Shown: positions 36,003 to 49,580, numbered from the stretch's first letter. The stretch: DNA of 64,000 nt from Plantago major (GCA_026545765.1 CM048841.1:93515352-93579351), one strand, 5' to 3'. Program-made: numbers and translations. The notes: generated by a model from the sequence alone, not told the origin.

Positions 36003-37333
36003 TCAAACACTGACCGCCATCACACCACCGCCACCACCATCCCCATCCGCTCATATTAACAGAACGCCACCGTTAGCCTCGTTAACCTCACCTCCGCACC
36101 TCGATCCACCACCACCACTGCAAAATTACCAAATCGCCCTCGCCTGAAATTCAGCAAACCAACAACGCTAACTCACCCTATCAGATCTACACGCAACAAA
36201 ATTAACTCAGCTGCGGAATTGAGGAATTGACTCCGATTGAGCTCGAACGACGTCGTCCGGTGCCGGAAATCACTTTTTCGGTTTCGTCGGAAGAGTGTTG
36301 GAGAGGAAATGGTGTAGAGAGAGAGAGAAGGTGGTGAGCGTGTAGGAGAGAAGAATGAGGAAGTAGAAGAAGACGGAGTAATACAGAGTCAAAGATGGGC
36401 TCAGAAAAACAAAGAAAGGAGCAGTACTACTTCTCAACACCTAGCTGAAATTCCGATTTTTGCCTGTGTTTGGGAATTCATATACTGTGTGATACGGTCT
36501 ACACGAGCTGCTTTGTACCTTTTCATTTCTCTCTCTCTCCCCTCAATTTCATCTTTTTTTATTTTTTTAATCGTTCGAGCTTATACTACATGATAGTTGA
36601 GATTCATGTTGATATTAAAAGTGCGGAGTGTAGTTTTAAAAGGATTGTGTCAAATTACATCGTAAAGTCCATGTGAACATTATAATATAGATCCCAGATT
36701 CGTACATGCCTCGGATTCATCATACTTGAAATAGATATAAAACGCTGACCTTTAATTTTTTATTACTTATTGATGTGTCTTGGTAGTATTTGAAACCTAA
36801 CTCGCACTAAATTTAAATCTAACGCCTGCATAATAATTACAGCTATATAATAGTTACTTAAATGTGAAAGTGAATTTATGTATGTCGTAAAAGGGAAGTG
36901 TGTGATGTGAATGAGAGTTATGTATCATTTTTACTCATAGGCGGTGATTTTGTAATAGTGGCATGCTACCCTGTGGAATGTATTTATATTGTTTGTCGAA
37001 AAATAATTCATGCAGTTTGTGAGGCAATGTACAGAGTCACAGTCTCCTCAACACTTGGTCTAAGCATATAAAGGTACTAATGCAACAACATCTATTACTG
37101 ACATTGTTTGTACACATGGTCAATAATTGCACACACCTTATGGGGGTAAGAAATTTGTATGGACATATTCATGTACGATGGAGATACTTTTATTGAGTTG
37201 TTACAACCAAAGTTACCAGCCACACATTGAGAATTACAAAAAACATGAATTCATGAAAGTTCAGTGGACGCTTGAACTGCTTTTTTTTTTTTTGGTATAA
37301 GATCCAAAACCTGATCATGCATTCGTATTTTAT
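36003..37333. other. PRAF upstream region
   Basis: The first part (about 36003-36360) holds the PRAF leader; on the minus strand it contains a CT-rich tract (GA-rich on plus at about 36313-36330), typical of plant 5' UTRs. A second CT-rich run lies at about 36528-36545. No other gene is seen. Confidence 0.45.
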
Positions 37334-37341
37334 CCGTATGG

Positions 37342-38269
37342 TAGGGTGCGTTTCCATTTACAATTCCAATAAATGTACGCGACAAGCGATGTTTCACGAC
37401 AAGTTTGATGTCATGTGGATATATGGAGCGTTAGAAGTCCTGGAATAAAAAGAGTGGGTCATGAAGAGAAGTTATTTAACATTATGACAGTGCTAGGAAC
37501 TCACATAACTAGTTGATGCATCCTGATAGATTGGGAGCCTATGTGCATGTGTATGTACCACTACCGTCTAAGGCTGTCGGTGGATCACTTGATTTGTAGG
37601 TTATTGCACAATATGAATTTTTGAGTTTAATCAGTTGAACATTCAAATGGTAATAAGAGGAGAAGTAGAACAATATACCATGAAATCTTCTCACCATTTG
37701 TCGTAGAATTGAAAGCAAAGAATCTGGTCCCGAAAACTGATTCTCCAAAATGAATCTATGGTCTAGGGATGAAAGCAAAGATTAAAGAATACAATAAGGT
37801 TAAGAGAATAGAAAGTAGTCCTCCAATATGGCCAACGTGGCAAGTTGAGAAGTATTGGCAGGTGTGAGTAACTAAAAGAGGAGCAATTTCCAAGAATTGT
37901 CCGAAATTCTGAAAGAAGTTTATGAGTAAACAAACCATTGGTAAGATCAATAAGCAGTGGTCATAATTACCATAATCTTTCTTAGCTTTCGAGCAAAATA
38001 TAAAACTAAAACAATTAGTTAGTTAATTATAAGTAATCTGGAAAGAGGAGAATTTTGTTGGGTGCAACCATCGGATCGGATCGGACTCGTAGGTGAGCGA
38101 ACTGTAGTTGGATTGTTGGTGGTGCATGGGCAGATGGGTCCCTTTGAGCTGGGGTCTACGTGGACCGAGGAAGATCACCCGATTCATCCACTCAGTCCAG
38201 GATATCTCCGTCGCACATTTGATTGACTTTCTATATCCTAGTGTCATGTTACGGTTTTTGTACACCCTA
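37342..38269. mobile_element. Non-autonomous hAT element, 928 bp
   Basis: Left end TAGGGTGCGTTTCCATT. The right end is the reverse complement of TAGGGTGTACAAAAACCG. Flanks are CCGTATGG at 37334-37341 and CCGTATGC at 38270-38277, an 8-bp duplication with one mismatch. Several open frames of 60-80 residues inside have no transposase features. This element accounts for the short open frames of the region. Confidence 0.78.
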
Positions 38270-38277
38270 CCGTATGC

Positions 38278-40204
38278 TGCAGTGATATTTCAGTTGCTTT
38301 AAATATCGTACCATGATTATATCATGTGCAATATATATTGTACCGTACAACACACACAATTTTCACGAGGCACTACATAATGATATAATCTCTTGATGGT
38401 TAAAATTTCAATAATCTCTTCGTCATATAATATGTATCTTTTTTATCTTTAATGAGATAAAGAATAAGTGCATTTGACTTGAAAATATTATATGTAATTT
38501 TTGTTCATTTTATATTTTAATAATAAAATCTCCAAAAGTAGGCTTTACATGCACCGCTTTTTTATTATTATTATTATTATTATTAAAAAGATAAAATTTT
38601 ATTGTTTGCATACTTTCAACAAATTATTCTGAATTTCTCCATCAACAATAGCTCATCTACATGGGCTACTAGTTTGTAGTACAAAAAAAAACACAGCGAA
38701 AGGTTTTTGTATGGCTTTTTAATGGTTAAAAACCCTGAAAATCCTTCAAATGCTAATGCTCTAATGCATCAATACCACTATCAGACTAATGTAAAAGCGA
38801 ATTATGGGTCGATACATCATCGGTGCTATGTGGACTATAACTATTATCGCTCTACTTTTAAAATAAATTAAAATGTCTCATATCATTAAAAAATGCTTCT
38901 ACTTAAATATATAATTGCATCCACGCTGTTATCCAGCGTGGGGTTGGGATATCACAATCTACCCCTCATCGCGTATATGCGTTTAGTGTAGTTTAGTAAG
39001 CACATATCAGTTCGATGAGTTTATTTTAAAAAATAAATATGTTGTATCACACCTATCCGGTAGTTTATAACTTGGTTAATTTGCTTATCTTTGTTGAATA
39101 GAGGCTACACCCGTCGAGTTTGCTTGATAAGGTGGCCATGTTCCGAGAATCGTGACCATCCATCCCGGCATGATCTTAGAGGTGGTCTATACGTGTTTAA
39201 GAGGTGGCTCTCACCATACTAGCAGCGTAATAATGTTATATGGTCCATACGTGTTATTATGGATGGTTACGATCTCTTACGTCATACGATTTGTAATACA
39301 TCAAAATTCACGGTATTTTAAAGAGATCGAAAATGATCAGAATTGTATACAATGAATCTGGAAACATGAAAGCAGCAAGATTGGTTTATGCCTGTGGAGT
39401 GAAGTGGCCATCGTCGTGAGTGACAGTGGAAAAAGCTACAACTAGCATAGTACGATGAATTGATAGTTAACAAAAAGTAGATAACATAACACATAAATTG
39501 TGACAAACAGGCTCTCAATCAAAGGGCTAACTTTGAGAAGAAGAAGCCAAATTTCCAAGTTGGAGTGGGCTTTTTGATATGACTATACGACCACCTTTTG
39601 GTCGGCATTGTGTCACTTCCATCCATCCTGTTTAGCTTTCTATCCTTGGGCAATTTTGGAGCATTTTTAGATACATATAGTCATTATCAATATATGGAAA
39701 TTATGGACGTCCCGTTCTTGATTGATTAGGTTTTTCGTCAACTTAAAATGTGTAATTCCGATATTCTACGTAATATTAAATTACGAGTCAAATCAAATCG
39801 TCTTGTAAAAACATACACCATAAGTATGAAATAAATAAGTTTGACAAGTATATGGTGCAAGTGGGAACACCAGGCTGGATAGTTAATATCAGTGTTACCT
39901 CACTTTTATGTTCTGCAATAGCTCTTAATCATCACAGGTTATCATTGACTTCCTTTCACAAAAATGATCATACTACGAGTTTTGCGACAAATCAAGCTTC
40001 ATGGCTAAGCACAGAGATAATAATGAGCATAAAGGTACTTTTGTCAAATTAATAAAGATTGATTATGAACTAAATTAAATTAAAATGAGTACTTTTATAA
40101 AGCAAGGTCAAATTATATTAATCTTCAATCATTTCTGACCAATAGAGTAAGTGTTTGCAAACTCAATTCGAATACAAAAAAGACAGAGAAACATATTTCA
40201 TTAA
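38278..40204. other. Intergenic DNA with microsatellite and hairpin
   Basis: No gene is seen. A (TTA)n microsatellite lies at 38562-38584. A perfect 8-bp inverted repeat, CCACGCTG-TTATC-CAGCGTGG, lies at 38921-38941. The following several hundred bases (GGTTGGGATATCACA; later GGTGGTCTATACGTG and ATGGTCCATACGTG) look like a decayed dispersed repeat, but I cannot classify it. Confidence 0.4.
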
Positions 40205-40307
40205 AAACATGGATGATGATTTTATTGGTAATATAATTCCGACTCTGGATAAGTAAAACATGGATGATGATTTTATTGATAATATAATTCCGACTTTAAA
40301 TAAGTTA
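40205..40307 (+). repeat. Tandem duplication, two copies of 51 bp
   Basis: The phrase ACATGGATGATGATTTTATT, followed by G-TAATATAATTCCGACT and ATAAGT, occurs twice in a row at a 51-base offset with about four differences. It is a recent local duplication. Confidence 0.85.
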
Positions 40308-40620
40308 TCTACAATTTGTGACATTCCGCTATTACACTTCACTAGATAAAAGTTAATAACCCTGGACATTAAACACCTGACCCGCCACGGCCAGCTCAGT
40401 TTCTTGAGCCCAGCATTTCTGGGCTTATATTGGGCATTTTGAGCCCAGCCCAACCTTTCACTTCCCAGTTGGGAAATGGCGGCACTGATTAGGCCTAAAC
40501 CCATCAGCAAGCCCAGTTTATAGTTTTGGGCAACCAATGAGAGTCTGATAAATGAAGATCTCAACAATTTGCAAATATAACCCTGAAAATTGAAATTTTA
40601 TAACCACAGTCACATTGGTA

Positions 40621-40804
40621 ATATTCATTTCGTTCCGACTTCAAATTCCCGTATTCATTTCAACTTCTCAACTCTTAAATGGAAAATCTCTATTACTTTA
40701 TTCACTCTATTTCCTACTTTATCGCCACCTCTCCTACTTTATGCACTATTCTCTTAAAACTTGTGTCTGTGCCCGTTGGAAGTTGAAACCGGAACAAAGT
40801 GAGT
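40621..40804. mobile_element. Stowaway-like MITE
   Basis: The left end TAATATTCATTTCGTTCCG and the reverse complement of the right end, TAATATACTCACTTTGTTCC, are inverted repeats of about 26 bases with small gaps. The interior shares TCCTACTTTAT, CTCTTAAAACTTGTGTC and AAAATCTCT with the nested element at 14032-14271, so the two belong to one family. Edges are approximate. Confidence 0.6.
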
Positions 40805-41222
40805 ATATTATTTGATTATTTTACTCGATATGAGTGTACACGATAACAAAGCGAACATGACAAACCAAAATGAGACTTTAGAGTGGGGCAAATACAGTAG
40901 TTTTATGAAAATTAAAATTAGTTATTACCTTAATCCAGTATAATCCAAGACCAGTCATACTTTTCAAATGCCACTACATTCATTCGGTCAACAATTTTCC
41001 AGTTCGTTCGTTGTTTGTCGTCCATTTAAACACAAATTAGTTTTAAATCGGGTGTTCGTATAAATACTATAAACTTGAAGCTATTTATGTAATTTCCACC
41101 AAATCCCTGGAACAAAATCAAAGTATTTTCAGTTCATCAGCTTATGCAAAATTTATTTGCCCAAAACTGGCTTTCGTTTCACTTCGATTTTGTGAATACC
41201 TTTCTGGTTGATTCGCAGGAAA

Positions 41223-44200
41223 ATGGGAGAAGCTTACTGGAACAGCCAACCTCCGGATTCTGCAAAGCGACCTCGTATTGGATATGGTAACTGAGAAAGT
41301 TTTTTTTTTTTCTTTTTTTTTTTAATTGTTTGATTTTTCTGGAGCAATCTTTACTCTCTGTTAATCGTTATAGAAATAGAGTATTAGTTGTTTTATCGGC
41401 TTGGTTAATTATCCGTTAGATTTGAGTGTCTTAATTGTTGGGAATTGGGATAATTTTGATATAAGATTCTGTTGATTGATTTATCGATATCCCTAATACT
41501 TTTGTTGGAATTTTTGTGCAATTTAAGTTGATTCCTGAGGCATTTTTGCATTTCCACATGACCGGCCCAAATGACTTCGAATATGTGTGGTTTGAATACC
41601 TGGTTATATCTATGGTAGTAGTAGTCATACATTTCTATGTTGATTGTGATTTTGTACTTGCTGATTACGACCCGGCACTCAATTTTTCAAGCTTGTCAAG
41701 TTTTCCACTAGGAATTTTCCGATGTGAAATTAAGCAATGCCACTTTGATTCAAGATTGTCAAAATGTTGGTTCCGGTGTTGCTTTCTATGAATTGTAAAC
41801 TGTTAATACCACTCACTTAGAAAGCCGAAGAGGTATTAGATGCTGACAATAGTGTCTCAGTGACTTTTTACTGGTCTGGCCACCAACAACTTCTCGTTGT
41901 GCAGTTGTTGGTCATGTGTGTTGTTGAGATAGATGAATAAAGACCATGCTCTGGGAGCATGGGACAACTGGCGCTAAATGCAAACTGTTGTTGCTCATCC
42001 AATCTTCTCACTGTTTTTTATTTTTTGCCAGTCGAGTAATTGGGTTCCATGCGTGTTACACGGAAGTTTTAATTTCCTTTTGCATGTGTTTAGCTCATAC
42101 TCCACTTCTTAAATATTTTCTTATTGCCGAAAACTCCAAATATAAGCTAATGGCGGAATACTTATGCTATTGCTGTTACTTGTTTGACGAGAAAGTGCGT
42201 GCTTGTGCAACACCAAGTGCTGAAGCAAATAATGTAGTTGTAGGACAGCTAGAAGAGCTTCGGACTGTGCTGTTTCATTTCCCCCTTTTCCGTGTTCATT
42301 ACTTTCTCATAAATCCCTTATGCGGGGTTTTCATTGATGCAGATGTTACACCTGAAACACTAAAGTACCTTGATAAAATTGATGACTGGGGTGGACCTCG
42401 TCCGATTAAGGACACACAATCTATTGGGTCAGCATATGACAATTATCTCCGGAAGTCGGTAATGAATCCCTTTCGTTATTTCCATAGTCTAGATGCTCCT
42501 TTGTCTGCCATAGTCTAAATACTGGTTATTTCTAGCAATTGCCCTCTGAAGAAGGGAATCGGTACGACCAAGTTGGTGTAGGAAGGGAAGTTGTTGGTGA
42601 TTTGTCTGCTTTTCCAATGCGCAATCCTGTAGCAGCAAGGCATCCTGAGGCCTTTGGTCCAGAAGTATCTTCAAATGGCAGGAACTTGGGTTTTGGTGGT
42701 CCCCCTCTGGTAGACAGATTTATCGAACCTCCGGAACCATTTCGGCTAGCTCTACCTCCAGATGCTACAAGTACTCTGTACGTTGAAGCACTTCCTTCTG
42801 ACTGCACAAAAAGAGAAGTGGCTCGTATCCTTTTGAGTGCTATTTCTACTTGCAAGACAAAGATCTTTATTATTCTTGTTCTAATTATCAAATGTATCAA
42901 TCTCTGAGTTTCTTTTATATCCTTTAACATGTATAGATATTTTCCGCCCTTTTGTAGGGTACAAAGAAGTTAGACTTATAAGGAAGGAATCAAAACATGT
43001 AAGTGTGTTTACTGTTCTGTAGTATAATTCTTTGTTTGCCAGTTCACCAAAATGAGGCAATCTCATTTTACCCTTGTTATTTTGGAGAGGTTTAGTCATA
43101 GTGTTTCTGAAAATGCAGGGAGATTATTAGATTATCTGATCATAAAGTAGTTAATCCATTAAAAACCAGTTTTTCCTAAAGTTCCAGTCTAAGAATTTCA
43201 CGCCAGAAGATGTTCTTTTTTGGGGTGTCTAAAATGTCATTAGCTCCTTCATAGTTTCCTGACCTGCTTATGTTTTTTCATCGTACCCACAAATTAGTTG
43301 TGCAAAAGTAAACCGTCTTCTGAATATCTATCTTTGCAGCATGGCGGTGATCCTCTAATTATGAGTTTTGTAGATTTTGCTGACCCAGCATGTGCAGCAA
43401 CTGCCATGAGCTCTCTGCAAGGTAATTTTATTCAGTTCAAGTATAATCCCATTGTAAAATATGATACCGGGTTATCAATATCTTTCAGTCTCTGTAACTT
43501 ATGATCGGGGCTGAATGTTTGATGGTGTGTTTGATCGAGGTTGGTTTTCCGGGGCAAAGACATGAATTTTTTTCCAGGGGTAGCAAACATATTTGAAGTA
43601 AAATTATTTCAAAATTTCATAGTGAAAACTAATTAAATTTATTTTAATTATGTGGAATTTATAATTTTTGATTGACCAAATATTCCATCCCGTATCTCAT
43701 ATAGTTTTATCATATTTTAATTTCGTTTGTACCATTCACGATATTTATATGTGAATTCTAGTGTCTTATATTTTCTTCCAGATGCATGCTTTAACTTAAA
43801 AGTCATTGATTTTGAAAAGATACACTTAAAAAGGCAGATTTAAGTAAAGTAAAAAGGAATACAAGTAAATGGAAAGAGCTATGAGGTTTGAAGAAAAAGG
43901 AAAAAGGAAAAAAATATAAAAGCAAGAAAAAGGGAAAATGAAATTGTAAAAAAAGTGTTAGTGAGAGGTAGAAGAAAAATAAAAAGGGAAAAGAGCAAGA
44001 AAGAGGGAAAATAAAAGCGTTAAAAAAGTGTCGAGCGAGAGGTAGAAGAAAAATAAAAAGGGAAAAAGATATAAAAGCAAGAAACAAGGAAAATGGAAAA
44101 AAGTAAGATATTGTGGAAATGATTGATGGAGCCCAGGTTGAAAAGTATTTAGAAGCGCAGTATGACTATCACCAGGCCACATTATACAAAACAAAGGCAC

Positions 44201-44657
44201 AGTAAATTTATATACCATTAAACATCACAGAAAGTATATTAGCCGTTTCATGTAAAAAGTCGAGGGGTAGGACTTGCTACCCCTTCTTCAACGTGGGCTC
44301 ACCCCTGGTGGTTGTGAAATAAGTTGTTTCTGCATGGAGATTTTCTAAATTAGGAAAATAAGGGAATAACATGAATTAATAATATCACAAAGACGTTTGG
44401 ATCAAGATGCATTAAACACTAGCTTGATATTCTCGCATTTTGATCATAGTTACATGTCTCTTGTCCAGTTTGCACCAATATGATGAGCAACAATGATAGT
44501 AGCATAGATTTTTGACATTTTTTAAACTTTAATTTCCAAATTAAATTTTACAGGGTATACTATGGATGAACATGATCCCCGTTCTTCTCGGTTGCGCCTG
44601 CAGTTCTCCAAGTTTCCAGGTCCCCGGACTCCTGCTGGACCTCGTGGAAGAAGATAA
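41223..44657 (+). CDS. Nuclear speckle RNA-binding protein (RRM), NSR type
   Basis: Six exons: 41223-41286, 42343-42458, 42536-42824, 42937-42998, 43340-43421, 44554-44657. The frame is continuous and gives 238 residues. The N-terminus (MGEAYWNSQ, then KRPRIGY) and the middle (RHPEAFGPE, PPLVDRFIEPPEPF) are linker regions. One RRM occupies about residues 139-222, with RNP2-like LYVEAL (141-146) and RNP1-like LIMSFVDFA (183-191). It ends with LQFSKFPGPRTPAGPRGRR. This matches plant nuclear speckle RNA-binding proteins (NSRa/NSRb), which bind splicing targets and long non-coding RNA during auxin-driven lateral root formation. The RNP1 lacks the usual aromatic pair, as in the RBPMS-like group. 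The neighbouring PRAF gene is its neighbour in Arabidopsis too. An open frame runs from intron 1 into exon 2 in phase, so an alternative first exon cannot be excluded. Confidence 0.88.
43880..44100 (+). repeat. Purine-rich minisatellite, about 74-bp period, in intron 5 of the NSR-type gene
   Basis: GAGAGGTAGAAGAAAAATA, followed by AAAAGGGAAAA, recurs at a 74-base offset (GAGAGG at 43963 and at 44037), with a third partial unit upstream. The strand is almost entirely A and G. It was probably formed by local duplication within the intron. Confidence 0.7.
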
Positions 44658-47169
44658 TCATGGCTCAGGCAATCATGCAACCAATTTTTGTGTCGGTTAT
44701 ATTTTGGGTTTGACGAAATATGTTTTGTTCTGCTCGACTTGGTTGGTAATGTCCCATCGTTGCGGACTGGTAAATGGTTATACTTGTGTTTATGGCGTTG
44801 GCCCTGGAGTTTATATAGCATATGGCTGTATAATCATTGAAAACAAGCTGGGTTCATTGTCTTGAGGTTAAGTGCAAAATTGAGTTTTAGGTTAGGCCTC
44901 ATTTGCTTTGCATTGTTTCATGCAAATGCTATCCAGGTGTACTTTTCTAGTAGTATGCTTTCCAGCTATATCAGAGTTCTGCATCAGAATCTACATTCCA
45001 AGTTTTTCTTGAAAAAATTATTTCATTATTTGGAGAGAGCACAAATGCCACTATGTGTTCTAGATGTGTCTCCCATTGATAGCATGAGTACATATACATG
45101 ATGAAGTGTATGTTTCGAATGTTGTGGTTCGAGTACGAACAAAGCTTTGCCTTTTCCATAAATGCATTACGATGCATAGCACGGTGTGTATGGCAAATTA
45201 TAAAAGTGCAAGACAAGAGGATTGTGTATCTGTGTACAAAATCGGGTTCAAGAGATGTTTAAGACGGGCGTGTGAGGACCGGAACCAGGGCTATAATTAT
45301 TCTTTCTTTTGCTACGGTAGATCTAGGTTTCTTTCTATTTAACTGAAGGTACCAGAACTTCCGAACCAAAACTCATAATTTGAACTGTTTCCTCTGTATT
45401 TCATAGGAGTAGCATGTAGTAGTAGTACTATTTTAATTTCTCACGAAAGATGATGCAGTATAACGAGACTATAAACTTATTACTTGGACGACTTTAGCTG
45501 AAACAAACAAGTTTCTGCACATAGAAAATTCAATGTGAAACCATCGATACTAGTACACCTGTCCTCGATAACATTATACATTTATTAATTTTAGTTGTCC
45601 CACATAATTTCATATTTTAGTAATGTATGAGGTTATGTGTATCGGTTAAAAATGACATATGAGGCTGGTGAGGCCATGAGTGAATGAGTAATAAGTTAAA
45701 TTTCTCACAAAATGTGAGATTAGAAGACTATAAAGTTATTATTTGGACGACTTCAGAGGAAACAAACAAGTTTCTGCAGAGAGAAAATTGAATTGAGTTA
45801 TTATTACACATACATGTGTCCTATATTTTGCCCCACAAGCTTTCATATAGTAGTCTCATTCAAAGCGCATAGATGCTATTTCGATGGCATCTTCCATGCA
45901 TATGCGTTACGTACAATAATTGCTTAAATATCTCTACAAGTTTTTCACATGATTATTAAGCATTATCTTCTACTACCTATAACCATATTTTATGTAATAA
46001 TTATTCATATTATTGTACTGTTTTGGTTGTTATGTGTTTGTGTAAGTGTGTACACGGTACATGCTAAGTAATCAAGCAAAGAAATGAAAAGGTCTCTAAT
46101 TTTTGCACAATGAGAGAGAGAGAGAGTAGTAAAGTCATGAGCTCAAAGTTCTGTAGAAACGTCAAGGAAATCACCACTGGTGATATTATGGAACTCGGGT
46201 TTTAACGGGTATTCTACCCCAAAATGAACCGTTAGGATCCTAAATTCGACTCTTGATAAGGTAAAAGAGACGGGATCGAGCTCTGTTTGGAGATTGGTTC
46301 TCGAATTGTTTAGTACATGGCATACTCGTTAAGGCTCAGAAACTACAGACTCCAATATTTACATGTAACTCAGTCCAAAACTCATTATTTGTTGAGCCGA
46401 ATTTTAGTACTAACTCCTACATCTATTTATACTTGGCCAAAAACTCACCAAGGCTTGGCTGATAATACAAACTTGTTAACTTAAAGTTTATGCCTCAAGT
46501 AATAGTACATTTTATTCTTTCACTTAAACCTCATACTCAACTCCATTCAATCAAAATGAATTCAGTTTATGATATCATATTAGCTTGTTTTGGTGTATAG
46601 TCACGTTTGCATTGCACTTAGAATACTATTTAAGTCGAACTCAGTGTATGAAAATCTGGACTCGGATAACATCCCTAATTAGGATACCACCTTATCTTGA
46701 AATATTATGTGGAGACTTGAGAAACAACAATCAAACTTGTTCAATTGGTAGTACCAGAGTCTGTCCAGACAACATGAGCTGTAACTAAATGAGCTCACCA
46801 AACAAACATTGACTATAGGTAAATTAATACATTATCCAAAATCGATCATGTCCGCAAGTTAAAGTCAAATAATTACAAACGTCAATACAATGATTTACTC
46901 GTCAATCTGAGTGACTCATTATAATTACTTTATTAATTATTTTATTATTATTATATGGCTAAAAGACAAGGTTTATGATTTTACTATGGTTTACACGTCA
47001 AATGAAGACCCTCTCATGCAGGAACTATTATACTAATGGCGGAGTAGTTGAATATTTTACTAACAGTGATATTTTAAAATGTTTTAATTAGGTTTACCTT
47101 GTCGGTGAATGATTAAGATTTTATTAACACTTTATAAGTTAATTAATTCGAGTATTTAGCATTCTTTTG
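44658..47169. other. Intergenic DNA downstream of the NSR-type gene
   Basis: The first few hundred bases are likely 3' UTR. No further gene is seen. A (GA)n run occurs at about 46109-46124. The local duplication at 45432-45830 is listed separately. Confidence 0.5.
45432..45830 (+). repeat. Direct duplication, copies about 259 bp apart
   Basis: AGACTATAAACTTATTACTTG, GGACGACTT and AAACAAACAAGTTTCTGCA recur from about 45432-45570 to 45696-45830 with roughly 10-15 percent differences and small gaps. Both copies begin near TTAATTTCTCAC/TTAAATTTCTCAC. Confidence 0.8.
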
Positions 47170-47177
47170 ATCAGTGT

Positions 47178-47635
47178 CAGGGGCGAAGCCAGAATTTTTC
47201 TTTACCCCGTGCTCAACTATAACTAATTTAAATATAATGAATAATTATTTTAATCTTCAAATTAATAAATGTAAAATATGTTACACTTATAGGGAACACC
47301 GAACTTTTGTCTATGCATTATGAAAAGTTACATTTTAAAAACATTATTATGAATATATACTAATTCACAAATCAAGCGTTTAACTAATTTCTACTAAAAA
47401 ATCAATATATAATTAGATAAAAATTCTTTAAATATCATCGTTTTCTACAAATATAATGAATACAACCACTCAAAATGCACTTGTATGGTTGTGTTATTGT
47501 TTTCCTTTAAATTCAATTAGAAAAATAGACCATGTCAATCGTTAAAAATTAAAATTTCATACATATGCAAACGAAAATTTCCGAAACCGACCCCGTGCCA
47601 GGCACGGGCCAGCCACCTTAGTGGCTTCGCCCCTG
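47178..47635. mobile_element. hAT-like MITE, 458 bp
   Basis: The termini CAGGGGCGAAGCCA and TGGCTTCGCCCCTG are a perfect 14-bp inverted repeat. The flanks ATCAGTGT (47170-47177) and ATCGTTGT (47636-47643) agree at 6 of 8 positions, consistent with an aged 8-bp target duplication. The interior is AT-rich and non-coding. This terminal sequence is widespread among plant hAT MITEs. Confidence 0.82.
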
Positions 47636-48231
47636 ATCGTTGTTAGACGAATCCTAAGTTTCACGTATATCATGTTTTTCAAAACTGAGGGGGCAATCTC
47701 AACATCATATTTAACGTAGACTAAAAATGAATTTCTTACATAATTTAAATTTATGTGCAATTAAAAATACAGTTAGAGTTCTTCGCGTATTTTTCAATCC
47801 ATTTATTTAAAAGTGGATCATATTGTTCGAGCATGATTTACACATAAGTGATGAGAAAAATACGTTTGATATTTATATGTATTGGTCTATAAGAATATAC
47901 GATTGAACAATGATTTTGTGACCGTATCGGTCTGAAGAGTCGTCGTCAGATCAATCATTCCGTTAATACTGCATGATTGCCGCATCACCAGCTTGTGCTA
48001 GTGTATGATAGACCAAATAATTGCTACATCAATCTACCTAATCTTTAATTATTTTTTCTTCCCTAGTATATATGTGTTTTTAGGTGAGGTAATTTAGTAG
48101 GTCCCGGTAGCATAGTCTTACTGCCTTAGACAAGCACGATCCTCATAATCCGTTTTCCACTGTTCCAAACAAGTAATTCGCTGTCCAGGTTCATATGCAT
48201 CCTGGTTGTTGGCATATCATATACTATTTCG

Positions 48232-48859
48232 TAGGGTGTGTACGTAAAAAAATAACCGCCCGACCCGCACTTGCATATACTACTTTTATATGTGTGTTTG
48301 TTTTCTTTTCATACACGATACAACCTAGAGTTTTTGAACCATGATTAAAATTACAGTGACACACCCATATCCTCAGCACTACACAGTACTACTACTTAAT
48401 TAAAATGCTAACAAACTTGAAAACCAACACCCATAACAAAAAAGAACAGATCATAGTTGTTGATGTGTGTATGTTGGCATATTGACTGCTAAGAAGAAGA
48501 ACAATAGCATTTGAGTTGTAATATTCAGTGATATGATCTTGTACTTCTTGTGTTACTTGATTAATAAAAACACTTTAACTTCTTCAAAAAAAACAATCTA
48601 TGATTGTATTGTATTTCGAGTTCTTAATACTCGGGTAAACATTTGATTTAGTATTAATATATTTTTTGCCATTTAAAAAAGAAGTAATGTATATGTTTTT
48701 ATTTTAACGTGTGAAAACCGCCAATCCGCCCGCATAAAATAGCCAACCGACCCGCGGTGGTTTGAAGAAAATCACACCCGCCATGGTTAGTGATTTAGCC
48801 TACCCGTCATAGACGGGTCGATTAGATTTTTTGTAAACACCTGCCCATATACACCCCTA
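48232..48859. mobile_element. Non-autonomous hAT element, 628 bp, perfect 8-bp target duplication
   Basis: Starts TAGGGTGTGTACG and ends ATATACACCCCTA. CTATTTCG flanks it at 48224-48231 and at 48860-48867, identical on both sides. Subterminal sequences are rich in CCGCCCGACCCGC-type words. There is no transposase frame. Confidence 0.9.
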
Positions 48860-49580
48860 CTATTTCGTATTAAACTCAAGTTGATTTTACTAAGATTCGA
48901 ATTGAGTTTGGTCACAAGAAGGTTTTTGGCTTTAAGATCAAGTTAATTTTGCTCAACTTGAATTGAATTTGGTTGAATAACACATTTAATTTTAAACTCA
49001 ACACAAGGATAATCAAACTGAATTACCATTCACGGTTACAAAGTTTTACTCAATCTAATGAAATACTTATATACTACTAAATCATGTAAAAGTAAATTCA
49101 ACGTTAAACACAAAATTTGAAAACTCAACTTCAATTTATTTATTGTTTATACGGAATTGAATTTAACTCAAATTGAATTTTGAATTTAATATCGAGCACT
49201 CATTCGAAATTCTAATTTTCCTCGACTTTATTTTTCCTAATATTCGCACATTCTCTCTAAATTGGTTTTATGAGAAGTGATAGTGGGAACATTATCTTTT
49301 TGAAGTTCTATCACGAGTTAACACGTACCACACAAGTCCAGATTAAAATACATATATTGTACCTGATTTTAAAGATGATGTGAAGACAATATTTGATTTT
49401 ACTACCTCTTTCTTTGATTTTTCATCACTTGATCGATCAGTAAAATGCATGCATGGAATACTTGGAATGAAAAAGGAACTACTTTGGATGACTATTGGTC
49501 TAATGGATTACGACGTTAGCCATCAAAATCTCTGACTATTCTCGCTCGTTATAATCACTCTTCAGCATATTCAAGATCAC

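Noticed and set aside
37539..38302. Cluster of short frames between the PRAF and NSR-type genes
   Set aside because: Most fall inside the hAT element at 37342-38269 and have no transposase or host-gene motifs.
41946..42518. 190-codon open frame running through intron 1 into exon 2 of the NSR-type gene
   Set aside because: It continues in phase into exon 2, but the intron part has no homologous features. A better first exon with a good donor exists at 41223-41286. It is mentioned only as a possible alternative.
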